The notes: generated from the letters alone by a model not told the origin. 64,000 bases of DNA from Roseateles subflavus (GCF_030285365.1 NZ_JASVDS010000003.1:682001-746000); one strand, 5' to 3'. Positions 17,920 to 26,288 are shown, numbered from the stretch's first letter. A program made the numbers and translations.

Positions 17920-18630
17920 ATGCAAGACCTCCTCTATCCATTGCTGGCCGCAGTTGCCGGCTACCTCCTGGGCTCGCTCTCGTTCGCCGTGATCGTCAGC
18001 CGCGTCATGGGTCTGTCGGATCCGCGCAGCTACGGCTCGGGCAACCCGGGCGCCACCAACGTCCTGCGCTCGGGCAACAAGAAGGCGGCGCTGCTGACGC
18101 TGCTCTTCGATGCGCTCAAGGGCTATGTGCCGGTGCTGCTCGTGGTGCTCTACGGCCAGCGCTTCGGCCTGGGCGAGGACAGCGCGGCCTTTGTCGGCCT
18201 GGCCGCCTTCCTGGGCCATCTGTGGCCCGTGTTCTTCAAGTTCGAGGGCGGCAAGGGCGTTGCCACCGCGGCCGGCGTGCTGCTGGCGGTCAACCCGCTG
18301 CTGGGCGGCGCCACGCTGCTCACCTGGCTGATCATTGCCTACTTCAGCCGCTATTCCTCGCTGGCCGCCATCGTGGCCGGCGTGTTCGCGCCCTTCTACC
18401 AGATGCTGATCTGGGGCGCGTCGCCCACCGTGCTGTTCGTCGGTCTGATGGGCCTGCTGCTGGTGTGGCGCCACGAGGCCAACATCAAGAAGCTGCTGAA
18501 CGGCACCGAGAGCAAGATCGGCCAGAAGGCCGCCAGCGCGCCGCCCGCCGGCAGCAGCAAGAAGCACCCGCACGGCGAGGGCTACCAGGCCCGCGGGCAC
18601 TCGCACCACCACGGCAAGAAGAAGCGCTGA
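17920..18630 (+). CDS. plsY: Acyl-phosphate:glycerol-3-phosphate acyltransferase PlsY with His-rich tail
   Basis: Transfers the acyl group from acyl-phosphate to glycerol 3-phosphate, the first step of phospholipid synthesis, in the inner membrane. The 236-aa protein has about five transmembrane helices and the three PlsY motifs: YGSGNPGATNVLR, FLGHLWPVFFKFEGGKGVA and a third with RHEANIKKLLNGTE. The core ends near residue 200; an additional polar tail with GHSHHHGKKKR is longer than usual and could bind metal. It follows ybaK closely and is ended by a clear terminator. Confidence 0.96.
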   Translation: MQDLLYPLLAAVAGYLLGSLSFAVIVSRVMGLSDPRSYGSGNPGATNVLRSGNKKAALLTLLFDALKGYVPVLLVVLYGQRFGLGEDSAAFVGLAAFLGHLWPVFFKFEGGKGVATAAGVLLAVNPLLGGATLLTWLIIAYFSRYSSLAAIVAGVFAPFYQMLIWGASPTVLFVGLMGLLLVWRHEANIKKLLNGTESKIGQKAASAPPAGSSKKHPHGEGYQARGHSHHHGKKKR

Positions 18631-18686
18631 GGATCGCGATGCGCGCCCGGCGCGCGCACGCGGCGTCTGCCCCCAGCGTCCACGCC

Positions 18687-18714
18687 AACGCCCGCCCATC
18701 CCCCGGCGGGCGTT
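18687..18714 (+). terminator. Terminator of ybaK-plsY
   Basis: Perfect 10-bp stem AACGCCCGCC/GGCGGGCGTT with an 8-base loop, followed by GTCGTTT. It also lies just past the end of the convergent MipA gene and may serve both. Confidence 0.8.
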
Positions 18715-18750
18715 GTCGTTTCAGCGCCGTCCCGCGGTGCCGGTCGGCGG

Positions 18751-19575
18751 TCAGAAGCGGTAGAGCCAGCCCAGGCGGGCGCCGGGGACGGTGCTGCGGT
18801 CCACCAGCGGGCTCGAGCGGATGCTGCGGCCGAGGCGGGTCACGCCCAGGTCGGCGAAGAGCGTCTGCTGGGCGTCCAGGCGCCAGTCCAGGCGCAGGCC
18901 CGCGTCGACGTTGACCGCCGAGCCCGGCGTGTAGGCGGCACGATCCGCGCGGGCCTCACCGGCCTCCACGCCGAAGTAGTACTGCACGAAGGCGGCATCG
19001 AGCCATGTCGCCGAGACCCGCGGCGTGAGGCCGAACTCACCCTGGGCGAACCGATGGTCCAGCCCCAGCTTGAGCTTGCGGCCCTTGCTGTGGCTGGCGG
19101 CGTCGCCCGACCACTCCGCCGTCAGCTGGCCGACCGGGCTGCGCAGGCTGGCGCGCAGGCCCAGCCAGGCGCTGGGGCTGCGCCGTGCCATGCCGGCGAG
19201 CACCGGCGAGTCGTCGGGCCGGTAGCCGTCGCGGGCGTAGCTGAGGGTCATGCCGAGCGCCACGGCGTCGTGGCGCAGGAGCTTGAGCTCCACGCCGGGC
19301 CCGGCCACGCGCACCCAGCGATTCTCGAAGGCGAGCAGGGGCATGAACTCGGGCTTGCGGTCGAAGTCCCGGTACGGGCGGGTGTCGGAGCTCACCCCGA
19401 TGCCGAGCCCCCAGCGGGTCATGTCACCCGTCTGGCCCGCCTGGTCCGTCGAGGCGGCGGGCTCCTCGGCCTGCGCGGTCCGGGTGTGCAGCAGGCCGGC
19501 CGTGGCCAGCAGCAGGGAGAGCAGGGGCAGCAGGGCCCGTGACGAGAACCGTGTGGCGTGAGCGTGTGTGTTCAT
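18751..19575 (-). CDS. MipA/OmpV family outer-membrane protein
   Basis: A 274-aa precursor with a signal peptide (hydrophobic residues about 13-35, cleavage near AQAEE) and alternating beta-strands throughout, ending in the outer-membrane signature GWLYRF with terminal Phe. RWGLGIGVSSDTRPYR at the mature N-terminus and the strand pattern fit the MipA/OmpV family, which forms small porins or scaffolds for murein enzymes. Stand-alone gene convergent with plsY. Confidence 0.85.
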   Translation of the reverse strand: MNTHAHATRFSSRALLPLLSLLLATAGLLHTRTAQAEEPAASTDQAGQTGDMTRWGLGIGVSSDTRPYRDFDRKPEFMPLLAFENRWVRVAGPGVELKLLRHDAVALGMTLSYARDGYRPDDSPVLAGMARRSPSAWLGLRASLRSPVGQLTAEWSGDAASHSKGRKLKLGLDHRFAQGEFGLTPRVSATWLDAAFVQYYFGVEAGEARADRAAYTPGSAVNVDAGLRLDWRLDAQQTLFADLGVTRLGRSIRSSPLVDRSTVPGARLGWLYRF

Positions 19576-19824
19576 GGTCGACAAGGGGTGAAGGCAGCGG
19601 ATTGTGGTGGGCGCGAGATTCCCTGCGCCGCGCGGGGGCTTTGCGGGCGCTGCCCGGTCCGGATGGCCGGGCCGCCGGCGGCATGAACCCACGCTTGCCG
19701 GCTTGCGGACCCAGCCGGGCGCAGGCGCGGGCGACAATCGGGCGAGTCCCGCTGCCTTGGCGCCTCCCTGCGCCGAGGCAGCCTGTTTGATGTCCTTCCC
19801 GATCTTTCCCAGGAGTCTTGAGAA

Positions 19825-20175
19825 ATGAGCTCGATCGAACGCTTTGATGTGGGCGCCCGCATGTCCGAGATGGCCGTGCACGGCGGCGTGGTCTACCTGG
19901 CCGGCCAGGTGGCCTCCGATGCCAGCCTGGACATCACGGGCCAGACGGCCGACGTGCTGGCCCAGATCGACGCCCTGCTGGCGCGCGCCGGCAGCGACAA
20001 GACCAAGATCCTGCGCGCGCAGATCTACATCGCCGACGTGGCCGAGTTCGCCGGCATGAATGCCGCCTGGGACGCCTGGGTGCCGGCCGGCCACACGCCG
20101 CCCCGGGCCACCGTCGAGGCCAAGCTGGCCAAGCCGGAGTGGAAGGTCGAGATCGTCGTCACCGCGGCGGTCTGA
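19825..20175 (+). CDS. RidA family protein
   Basis: A 116-aa protein of the YjgF/RidA family, which deaminates reactive enamine/imine intermediates formed by PLP enzymes. VVYLAGQVA, TKILRAQIYIADVAEF and PPRATVEAKLAKPEWKVEIVV match the family signature, and the Arg that binds the substrate carboxylate is present in PRATVE. AGGAG lies upstream of the ATG at 19825. It is a single gene with a strong terminator. Confidence 0.93.
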   Translation: MSSIERFDVGARMSEMAVHGGVVYLAGQVASDASLDITGQTADVLAQIDALLARAGSDKTKILRAQIYIADVAEFAGMNAAWDAWVPAGHTPPRATVEAKLAKPEWKVEIVVTAAV

Positions 20176-20200
20176 TCGCGCCTCCCGGACGACCCAAGGC

Positions 20201-20237
20201 AAAGGCCCCGTCAGCGTTCGCTGGCCGGGGCCTTTTT
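20201..20237. terminator. Bidirectional terminator between ridA and the ODP gene
   Basis: AAAGGCCCC and GGGGCCTTT form a long GC stem with a T-run on the plus strand and another on the minus strand (from the AAA), placed between two convergent genes. Confidence 0.88.
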
Positions 20238-20257
20238 GCTGGGGCGGCTCGGACCGC

Positions 20258-21037
20258 TCAGGCGGGGATCTGGTACTGTGCCGAGCCCATGAGGTCGACC
20301 CCGCACTGCAGGTTCTCGGCCCAGTCGATGAACTGCTTGACGGCCGGGCCGGCCATCGGCGAGCCGTGCTGCGGCACGATCATCTTGATGTCCAGCTGGC
20401 GCACCATGGCCGCCCACAGGCGCAGGACCTTGTTGCTGACCATGTAGCGGCGGTGGAAGGCTTCCATGCGGCGCAGGTGCGGGCCGAGGTCGGTGACGGT
20501 CTCCTCGGGATTCAGGTCGGCGCCGATGGAGGCGCCCAGGTCCCCGGAGAAGAGGATGCGGGCGATCGGATCGTAGAACTGGAAGTTGCCCTCGGCGTGC
20601 AGGAAGTGGGCGGGCAGCGCGATCAGCTCGAACGCGGCGCTGCCGTCACCCAGGCGCAGGCGCTGCCCGGGGTCGGGGATGCCCACGATGCGGCCGATGG
20701 TCTTGCCGGGCTTGCAGAAGTGGGGTGCGAAGCGCTCCCAGATCTTGGAGATGTAGACGGTGGCGCTGGTCGCGGTCATCCAGCGGTCGAGCGAGGCAAT
20801 GATGTCGGGGTCCGCATGCGAGGCCAGGATGGCGGCCAGCTTGTGCGGCGGGAAGTGCTGGGACATGCCGAGGTAGAGCTCGTTGTACGCCAGGTTGCCG
20901 CCCGGGTCGATGATGCAGCCGGTACCCTTGTTGACGATCAGGAACTGGTTGGACTGGACGGCCTCGCCGTCTTCGTCGCTCAGCTTGGCGAACATCAGAC
21001 AGACGTGATCGTCCTTGCGGAACAACTCGATGGCCAC
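20258..21037 (-). CDS. MBL-fold protein of the oxygen-binding diiron (ODP) type
   Basis: A 259-aa beta-lactamase-fold protein. The metal site is SHADPDI rather than HxHxDH, and later metal ligands appear in ALPAHFLHAEGNF, FSGDLG and IVPQHGS. This pattern matches the diiron domain of flavodiiron proteins (FprA/NorV) and stand-alone ODP proteins, which bind or reduce O2 or NO. No flavodoxin domain is attached. FNR-like boxes lie 55-102 bases upstream, which agrees with an oxygen or NO role. The electron donor is not encoded nearby. Confidence 0.85.
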   Translation of the reverse strand: MAIELFRKDDHVCLMFAKLSDEDGEAVQSNQFLIVNKGTGCIIDPGGNLAYNELYLGMSQHFPPHKLAAILASHADPDIIASLDRWMTATSATVYISKIWERFAPHFCKPGKTIGRIVGIPDPGQRLRLGDGSAAFELIALPAHFLHAEGNFQFYDPIARILFSGDLGASIGADLNPEETVTDLGPHLRRMEAFHRRYMVSNKVLRLWAAMVRQLDIKMIVPQHGSPMAGPAVKQFIDWAENLQCGVDLMGSAQYQIPA

Positions 21038-21092
21038 GGGCTCTCTCCCTGCATTGGATGAGCCCCTACTCTAGGGGGGAGTTTGGGCCCCC

Positions 21093-21112
21093 GTCTTGAG
21101 GCATCTCAAGAC
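21093..21112 (-). promoter_or_regulatory. FNR/DNR-like box upstream of the ODP gene
   Basis: Dyad GTCTTGAG-GCAT-CTCAAGAC; its core TTGAG-N4-CTCAA has the exact spacing of FNR-family sites (TTGAT-N4-ATCAA) with one changed base per half. The centre lies 65 bases before the ATG. It could alternatively be a hairpin at the end of the M56 operon, but no T-run follows. Confidence 0.5.
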
Positions 21113-21125
21113 GGGCGGTGAATTC

Positions 21126-21139
21126 TTGGCCTGGATCAA
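21126..21139 (-). promoter_or_regulatory. Second FNR-like box
   Basis: TTGGC-CTGG-ATCAA has one perfect FNR half-site (ATCAA) and one degenerate half-site with N4 spacing. Its centre is 30 bases from the centre of the box at 21093-21112. Confidence 0.4.
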
Positions 21140-21184
21140 GAAGTCACGGTCGCGGGCGCCCGGGCGACAGCGCTGGGGCCCGCC

Positions 21185-22504
21185 TCACATGGGCAGCGAT
21201 TCCCGCAGGCCGCGCGCCTGGCGCGCCGGCTCGGGGGACTTCTCCGGCGCGGGCCGGGCCAGGAGGTCGATCTTCAGCGTGCGGCCCGCCTCGCCGATCT
21301 CCACACGACCCGGCTGGCCGGCCTTGACGACCAGCCGCGGCCGGGCGACGGCCTCGGCCGCCTCGCCCTGGTAGAGCACCAGGTCCAGACGGTAGCTGGC
21401 ATCGGGCAGCGCCTGAGGCGTCAGCTCGATGCGCCAGGCGGTGCCGCTGTCGGCCCCCGCCGGCTGGAAGGCCACGGTCGCCGGCTGCCCCTCCCGCGTG
21501 ATGACGCGGGGCTCGCCCAGCAGCGTCTCGCCGTCGCGCACCGTCATGCGCAGGTCCACGGGCGCGCCCGTGCTCTGCGCCTGGGCCTGCCCCTGCAGGG
21601 CGTAGCCCAGCAATGACAGCAGGGCGGCGGCAACGACAGCGCCGAGGCGGATGCGCCCGGCATGGGCGACGTGGGTGCGGTGGTTCTTGAGCATCTGGAC
21701 TCTCCGTTGAAGCGGATGGGAGGATTGCCAGGAGGCCGCGAGAGGCGGCCACAGGGCGGTGGAGGACGGGGCGCACCCCGTCTTGAGCAGGGCATGGGCA
21801 TAGAGCGCCAGGTCGCGCGCCGGCGCGTGCTGCAGCACGACGGCATCGCAGGCGAGCTCCTGGTCCTGGGCAAAGCGGCGCAGCGCCCACCAAGCGAGCG
21901 GGTTGAACCAGTGCAGGCACACCATCAGCCGCGCCAGCAGCGTCCAGGCGTTGTCGCCACGGCGGGCGTGGGCGGCCTCGTGGGCCAGCACCAGGGCGCG
22001 CTCGGGGCCGGTGAAGCGGCGCCTGAAGTCCGCCGGCAGCACGAGCCGCGGGCGCCACAGCCCGACCAGCGCCGGGCTGCAGCCGGCCGGGCTGCGCCAG
22101 ACGAGCGGCCCCCGCACGAGGCGCGTCAGCATCCGGCCCTGCGCGTGCCACTGCATCGCCAGCAGGAGGACGACGCCCGCCAGCCACATCAGCAGCACGG
22201 CGCCGGGCTCCCAGGCCTGGGGTGCCGCTGCCATCTCGCCGGCCGTGCCCGGCTGCGGGCCGAGCTGGGGGATCAGGGCCAGGACCTGCAGAGGCGGCAG
22301 GACCGTCGGCCGGGGCAGCTGCAGGGCGAGCTGCCCGAGCGGGACGGCAAGCCAGGCGGCATGCACGCCCCGCGGGCCGGCGGCCCGCATGAGCATCGGA
22401 CGCAGCAGCGTCATCAGCAGCAGTGCGGCGCAGAGGAAGACCGTCTGCTGCTCCAGCCACTGCAGGCCCCGGATCGCCAGGGGCCCGGCCAGCAGCTCGA
22501 TCAC
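21185..22504 (-). CDS. BlaR1-like M56 metallopeptidase (first of three by position, last in the operon)
   Basis: A 439-aa integral membrane protease of the BlaR1/MecR1 M56 family. Several N-terminal transmembrane helices surround a cytosolic zinc domain with HEAAH (175-179) and the third ligand in QDQELACDAVVL. A further helix (GAVVAAALLSLLGYALQ) leads to a C-terminal periplasmic beta-rich domain of about 115 residues (GAPVDLRMTVRDG ... LKIDLLA) that is not a penicillin-binding domain. The GTG start at 22504 overlaps the upstream gene's stop by four bases (GTGA), showing translational coupling. In BlaR1 systems the protease is activated by its sensor domain and inactivates the BlaI repressor; here the ligand is unknown. 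Confidence 0.9.
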   Translation of the reverse strand: MIELLAGPLAIRGLQWLEQQTVFLCAALLLMTLLRPMLMRAAGPRGVHAAWLAVPLGQLALQLPRPTVLPPLQVLALIPQLGPQPGTAGEMAAAPQAWEPGAVLLMWLAGVVLLLAMQWHAQGRMLTRLVRGPLVWRSPAGCSPALVGLWRPRLVLPADFRRRFTGPERALVLAHEAAHARRGDNAWTLLARLMVCLHWFNPLAWWALRRFAQDQELACDAVVLQHAPARDLALYAHALLKTGCAPSSTALWPPLAASWQSSHPLQRRVQMLKNHRTHVAHAGRIRLGAVVAAALLSLLGYALQGQAQAQSTGAPVDLRMTVRDGETLLGEPRVITREGQPATVAFQPAGADSGTAWRIELTPQALPDASYRLDLVLYQGEAAEAVARPRLVVKAGQPGRVEIGEAGRTLKIDLLARPAPEKSPEPARQARGLRESLPM

Positions 22505-24162
22505 GGCGTCTCCCCACGGGCCTGGCGCCAGGCCCGGTCCTGCGCCTGTGTCTCCTCGCGCAGCCGGCGGAACTCGGCGGCGAAGCGCTCGGCTTCGGCC
22601 TTCTGCTCAGGCGTGAGCGCCGGGCGCGGCGTCTCGATCTCGCGCTGGAACGCAGCCGAGTAGGGGTCGCGCAGGGTGACGGTGACCTGTGCCTGAAGCG
22701 GGACGCCCAGCGGGCCAGGCAGGCGGGTCGCGAGCGTCTGCGGCCCCTGGCCGATCTGCAGCTCGACGAGGCCGGTCAACGTCTGCTGGCAGGACTTGTC
22801 GAGGATCTCGGCCATCGGGCGCACCGTGTCCGCAGGGCCGCTGTAGAAGGTGATGCCCAGACACCAGTCGCCCTGCCGGGACTGCATCGTGGTGGCGCGC
22901 GGGCTATTCAGGATGCCGTTGAGCGGCAGCACGACGCTCATGCGGCGGTGCTCCCAGGTCTGGCCGCCCTGCTGGCTGGCCAGCTCGATCAACAGGCCCT
23001 GGCCCTGCGGCGCCTCGGGCGCGGCGGCCGAGGCTGCCGATGAGCTCGATGAGCTCGATGAGGCCGGAGCGGGCACGGCGGCCTGCGAGGCGGGTGCTGC
23101 CGGCGCGGCGGTGGCGTGAGGCCCTGCGGGCGCCGGTGCGGCGGCCGGGGCCGGGGCGGTGCTGCGGACCGGTGCTGCCGGCGCGGCTGCCTGAGCCGGT
23201 GCCGCGGGCGCCAGGCTGCCGGCGGCCTGGGACAGGGCCGTCGCCCCCAGGCACAGGCCCAGCACGCCGGCGCGGCCCAGGTGGCGGCGCCAGGCCGGCT
23301 GTGCATGGCGGGCCAGCAGGCTCACGCGTTCCAGCAGGGGGTGGCGATGCGCCCATCCCGTGCTGAGCACCGGCAGATCGCGACCCGGGTGGGACTTGAG
23401 CAAGGCGTTGAGATAGACCTTCAAGAGGGACTCCTCCGAGGGCGGGTTCGTGACCGGCTGGTTGAGCACGGCGGCATCGCAGGCCAGCTCCTGGTCCTGG
23501 CGCATGCGGTGCAGCGCCCACCAGGCCAGCGGGTTGAACCACTGCAGCACCAGCAGGGCGACGGCCAGCAGGTTCCAGACGTTGTCGTGGCGCCGGGCGT
23601 GGACGGCCTCGTGCGCCAGGATCAGCGCCTGCTCGCGTGGGCTGAAGCGCTGGGTGAAGTCCTGCGGCAGCACCAGGCGCGCACGCCAGATGCCCAGCAG
23701 GGCGGGGCTGTCGCCGGCGGGCGCGATCCAGCCCTCGGGACCTCGCTGCAGGCGGGCGCCGAACCGGGCCTGGCGCCAGGCCAGCACCGCCACCACGACC
23801 AGCCCCCCGAACGCCCAGGCGCCGAGCGCGAGCCAGGGCAGGGCCGGCAGGCGCATCGCGGAGGCCACGTCGCGCTCCGGTGAAGGCGGGGCGGACGGGG
23901 CTGCGACGTCGTCGGATACCGCCACCCACGCCGGCACCAGCTCTTCCAGCATCACCGCCGGCGCAGGCAAGACCTGACCCTCGATGAAGCGCGGCAGCGC
24001 GGGGGCCAGCAGCACCAGCGGCACGAGCAGCCAGGCCAGGTAGACGGCGCCCGCATCGAAGGCGCGGCGAAGCGCCGGGCGGAGCAGGGCCATCAGCAGC
24101 ACGGCGGCGCTGAACAGCAGGGTCTGCGTCGCCAGCAGGTGGAGCCAGGGATGGCAATTCAT
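22501..24162 (-). CDS. BlaR1-like M56 metallopeptidase (second in the cluster)
   Basis: A 553-aa paralogue. It has the zinc motif HEAVH (184-188), QDQELACDAAVL, and the family's WFNPLAWWAL segment. After the last membrane helix comes an Ala/Pro/Ser-rich linker of about 75 residues with a run of serines, then a periplasmic domain with two cysteines (DWCLGITFY and DKSCQQTL) that could form a disulfide, and a charged helical tail rich in Glu, Arg and Gln. The sensor domain is homologous to that of the next gene (24178-25686). An exact CAAGACCTGACCCT motif lies at 23968-23981 near the second membrane helix. It starts 15 bases after the stop of that neighbour. Confidence 0.9.
   Translation of the reverse strand: MNCHPWLHLLATQTLLFSAAVLLMALLRPALRRAFDAGAVYLAWLLVPLVLLAPALPRFIEGQVLPAPAVMLEELVPAWVAVSDDVAAPSAPPSPERDVASAMRLPALPWLALGAWAFGGLVVVAVLAWRQARFGARLQRGPEGWIAPAGDSPALLGIWRARLVLPQDFTQRFSPREQALILAHEAVHARRHDNVWNLLAVALLVLQWFNPLAWWALHRMRQDQELACDAAVLNQPVTNPPSEESLLKVYLNALLKSHPGRDLPVLSTGWAHRHPLLERVSLLARHAQPAWRRHLGRAGVLGLCLGATALSQAAGSLAPAAPAQAAAPAAPVRSTAPAPAAAPAPAGPHATAAPAAPASQAAVPAPASSSSSSSSAASAAAPEAPQGQGLLIELASQQGGQTWEHRRMSVVLPLNGILNSPRATTMQSRQGDWCLGITFYSGPADTVRPMAEILDKSCQQTLTGLVELQIGQGPQTLATRLPGPLGVPLQAQVTVTLRDPYSAAFQREIETPRPALTPEQKAEAERFAAEFRRLREETQAQDRAWRQARGETP
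23968..23981 (+). repeat. Exact CAAGACCTGACCCT motif inside the second M56 gene
   Basis: Read on the gene strand as GGT-CAG-GTC-TTG (GQVL). The homologous spot in the third M56 gene (25489-25502) has CAGGGCCTGACCCT, 12 of 14 identical, encoding GQAL. Confidence 0.8.
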
Positions 24163-24177
24163 GCGAGGCCTCCTGCT

Positions 24178-25686
24178 TCAGCGCTGCACGCCGCGCGCCA
24201 GGCGCCAGGCACGGTCCTGGGCGGAGAGGGCGTCGGTGTTCATCGAGCTTCCTTCGATGTGCTCCAGCATGCGCTGGCGCTGCTCCGCCGGCATCTGGTC
24301 CAGCTGCCGGCGGAACATCAGCAGGAAGCGTTCCGAGCGGGGGTCTTCGACCCGGATGCTGACCTGCGCCTGCACGCCCTGCTGGGCGCCGTCAGGCAGG
24401 CGGACCTGCAGATGGGTCGGCCCTTGGCCCAGCGCCACGGGCTGGAGCTGGGTGAGGGTCTGCGTGCAGTGGGGGCCCAGAATCTCGGCCTGCGGGCGCA
24501 GATCGCCATCAGAGAACTTGTAGAGGTGCACGCCGAGGCACCAGTCTTCCATCGGCGCATGGAGATGGAACTGCGTTTGACTGTCGCGCAGGAGGTGGGC
24601 GAAGGTGAAGACCATGTCCTTGTGCTGCCAGGCCTGAGCGCCCTGCTGGCTGTCCAGCTGCACGACCAGTCCGACGGGCTTCGTCCCGGACACCGACTCC
24701 TCGCGGGCCAGGTGATCCAGCATGGCCTGGGTGAGCTCGTGGGTGCTGAGCGGCTGCGCCGCCTGCGCCAGCAGCGTCAACCCCAGGCACAGACCCGCGG
24801 CGCCGGCGCGGCCCAGCCGGCGCTGCCAGGCCGGGCGGCGGTGCAGGCGCAGGCCCTTCACGCGTTCCAGCAGCGGGTGCTGGTGGGCCCAGCCGGTGCT
24901 CAGCAGCGGCAGAGCGCGGGTGGGATGGGACTTCAGCAGTGCGTTGATGTAGGTCTTCACAAGGGGCTCCTCTCCTGAGTCGGGTGTGATCTGTTGGTTG
25001 AGGACGGCGGCGTCGCAGGCCAGTTCCTGGTCCTGGCGCATGCGGCGCAGGGCCCACCAGGCCAGCGGGTTGAACCACTGCAGGGCCAGCAAGGCCGCTG
25101 CGAGCAGGTTCCAGGCGTTGTCATGGCGGCGGGCATGCACGGCCTCGTGGGCCAGGATCAGCGAGCGCTCGCGCGGGTCGAAGCGCTGCTCGAAGTCCTG
25201 GGGAAGCACGAGCCGGGTGCGCCAGATGCCGCACAGCGCGGGGCTGTCCCCCTCGGGGGCGATCCATGCCCGCGACCCGCGCTGCAGCCGGGCATGGAAC
25301 CGGGTCTGGCGCAGCGCCAGCAGCCCCAGCAGGCCGACGGCGCCGGCCATCCACAGGTCGAGCGCCAAGGGGCGACGGGCGGCCGGGGCCCGGCTGCCGG
25401 GGCCTGCCATGGCGGGGGCCGGGGCCGCCGCGGGCTCGTCGGCCTTCAGCCAGGCAGGGGCGGCCTGTGCCAGGGCCCGCGTGGGGGCCGGCAGGGCCTG
25501 ACCCTGCAGCAGCCGCGGCAGGGCGGGGCTCAGCATGAGCAAGGGGACGAGCAGCCAGGCCAGGTAGACGGCGCCGGCATCGACGATGCGGCGCAGCAGG
25601 GGCCGCAGCACGGCCAGCAGCAGTACGGCGGCACTGAACAGCAGCGTCTGCGTCATGAGCAGTTGAAGGCCGGCGTGCTCAGTCAT
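24178..25686 (-). CDS. BlaR1-like M56 metallopeptidase (third in position, first after blaI)
   Basis: A 502-aa paralogue with HEAVH (180-184), QDQELACDAAVL and the same four-helix plan. The sensor domain (about residues 320-470) again carries DWCLGVHLY and a second Cys in GPHCTQTL, and contains LDSQQGAQAWQHKDM; it is clearly related to the sensor of the second protease but lacks the long linker. The start at 25686 overlaps the 3' end of blaI by eight bases, so expression is tied to the repressor. Function by analogy: a transmembrane antirepressor that senses an unknown periplasmic signal. Confidence 0.9.
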   Translation of the reverse strand: MTEHAGLQLLMTQTLLFSAAVLLLAVLRPLLRRIVDAGAVYLAWLLVPLLMLSPALPRLLQGQALPAPTRALAQAAPAWLKADEPAAAPAPAMAGPGSRAPAARRPLALDLWMAGAVGLLGLLALRQTRFHARLQRGSRAWIAPEGDSPALCGIWRTRLVLPQDFEQRFDPRERSLILAHEAVHARRHDNAWNLLAAALLALQWFNPLAWWALRRMRQDQELACDAAVLNQQITPDSGEEPLVKTYINALLKSHPTRALPLLSTGWAHQHPLLERVKGLRLHRRPAWQRRLGRAGAAGLCLGLTLLAQAAQPLSTHELTQAMLDHLAREESVSGTKPVGLVVQLDSQQGAQAWQHKDMVFTFAHLLRDSQTQFHLHAPMEDWCLGVHLYKFSDGDLRPQAEILGPHCTQTLTQLQPVALGQGPTHLQVRLPDGAQQGVQAQVSIRVEDPRSERFLLMFRRQLDQMPAEQRQRMLEHIEGSSMNTDALSAQDRAWRLARGVQR

Positions 25687-26044
25687 TCTCGTAGTCCCGG
25701 ATCAGCTGCTTGAGGGCCTTGAGGTCGGCGTCGCTGAGCTTGCGTTCCGAGGAGAACTGGGCCACGAGCGGCGCCAGGCTCCCGCCGAAGAGCCGGTCCA
25801 GCAGGCCCATGCTCTGGCGCTTGAGCCAGTGCTCGCGCTGCAGCACCGGGCTGTAGAGATAGCGCCGGCCGTCCTTCTCGGCGCTGATCGCGCCCTTGTT
25901 GAGCAGGCGGTTGAGCAGGGTCTTGATGGTGGCCAGCTGCCAGTCCTGCCGGTCCTGCAGGGCGCTGGCAATGTCCTCGGTGCTCTGGGGGGCGCGGTCC
26001 CACAGCACTTCCATGATCTGGGCTTCGGCGTCGCTGATGTTCAT
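25679..26044 (-). CDS. BlaI/MecI-type repressor heading a three-protease operon
   Basis: A 121-aa winged-helix repressor: ISDAEAQIMEVLW, QLATIKTLLNRLLNKG as recognition helix, and GRRYLYSPVL as wing, followed by a dimerisation helix. In staphylococcal BlaI the antirepressor acts at an Asn-Phe bond; the corresponding stretch here is LVAQF, so the Phe is kept but Asn is replaced by Gln. The ATG at 26044 is chosen because an upstream ATG at 26101 would run through the operators. Two dyad operators lie directly upstream, so autoregulation is likely. Confidence 0.93.
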   Translation of the reverse strand: MNISDAEAQIMEVLWDRAPQSTEDIASALQDRQDWQLATIKTLLNRLLNKGAISAEKDGRRYLYSPVLQREHWLKRQSMGLLDRLFGGSLAPLVAQFSSERKLSDADLKALKQLIRDYEND

Positions 26045-26049
26045 GGTTA

Positions 26050-26090
26050 GATTACGGTTGTAAACGTTGATATTGTTTACGCGTGTAATC
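26050..26090. promoter_or_regulatory. Twin BlaI operators of the three-protease operon
   Basis: Two 16-bp dyads, GATTAC-GGTT-GTAAAC (26050-26065) and GTTTAC-GCGT-GTAATC (26075-26090), face each other across 9 bases; centres are 25 bp apart and the whole 41-bp block is itself a dyad. Position just upstream of blaI and the TTAC/GTAA cores agree with BlaI-family sites. The same geometry is present upstream of the second blaI. Confidence 0.82.
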
Positions 26091-26137
26091 GATAAAGGCA
26101 AGCGCGCGGGATTAGGGAGTTACCCGAGGGTGAATGC

Positions 26138-26162
26138 AAAAAGCCCGCCGGGGTGGCGGGCT
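26138..26162 (-). terminator. Terminator of the chemoreceptor-TonB_C transcript
   Basis: Stem AGCCCGCC/GGCGGGCT with a 5-base loop, followed on the minus strand by five T residues. It separates the chemoreceptor/TonB_C unit from the blaI promoter. Confidence 0.88.
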
Positions 26163-26180
26163 GGTTGAGGGGGTGGGGCG

Positions 26181-26288
26181 AGGGGGCTCTGGCGGCTTGG
26201 CGCCTGCATGCGCCAAGCCCTTCGGCAGGCAGCTAGGGGGCTCTGCCGCTTGAGGGCTTGCAAGCCCTCAAGCCTTCGCCAGGCACAG
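26181..26288. repeat. Two tandem 54-bp hairpin repeats
   Basis: Units begin AGGGGGCTCT at 26181 and 26235 and share the flanks, while the stem differs: the first forms GGCTTGGCGC/GCGCCAAGCC (26194-26203 with 26210-26219) and the second is a perfect 26-bp palindrome (26248-26273). Both arms have changed together, so pairing rather than sequence is conserved. They lie between the TonB_C gene and its terminator. Confidence 0.8.
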
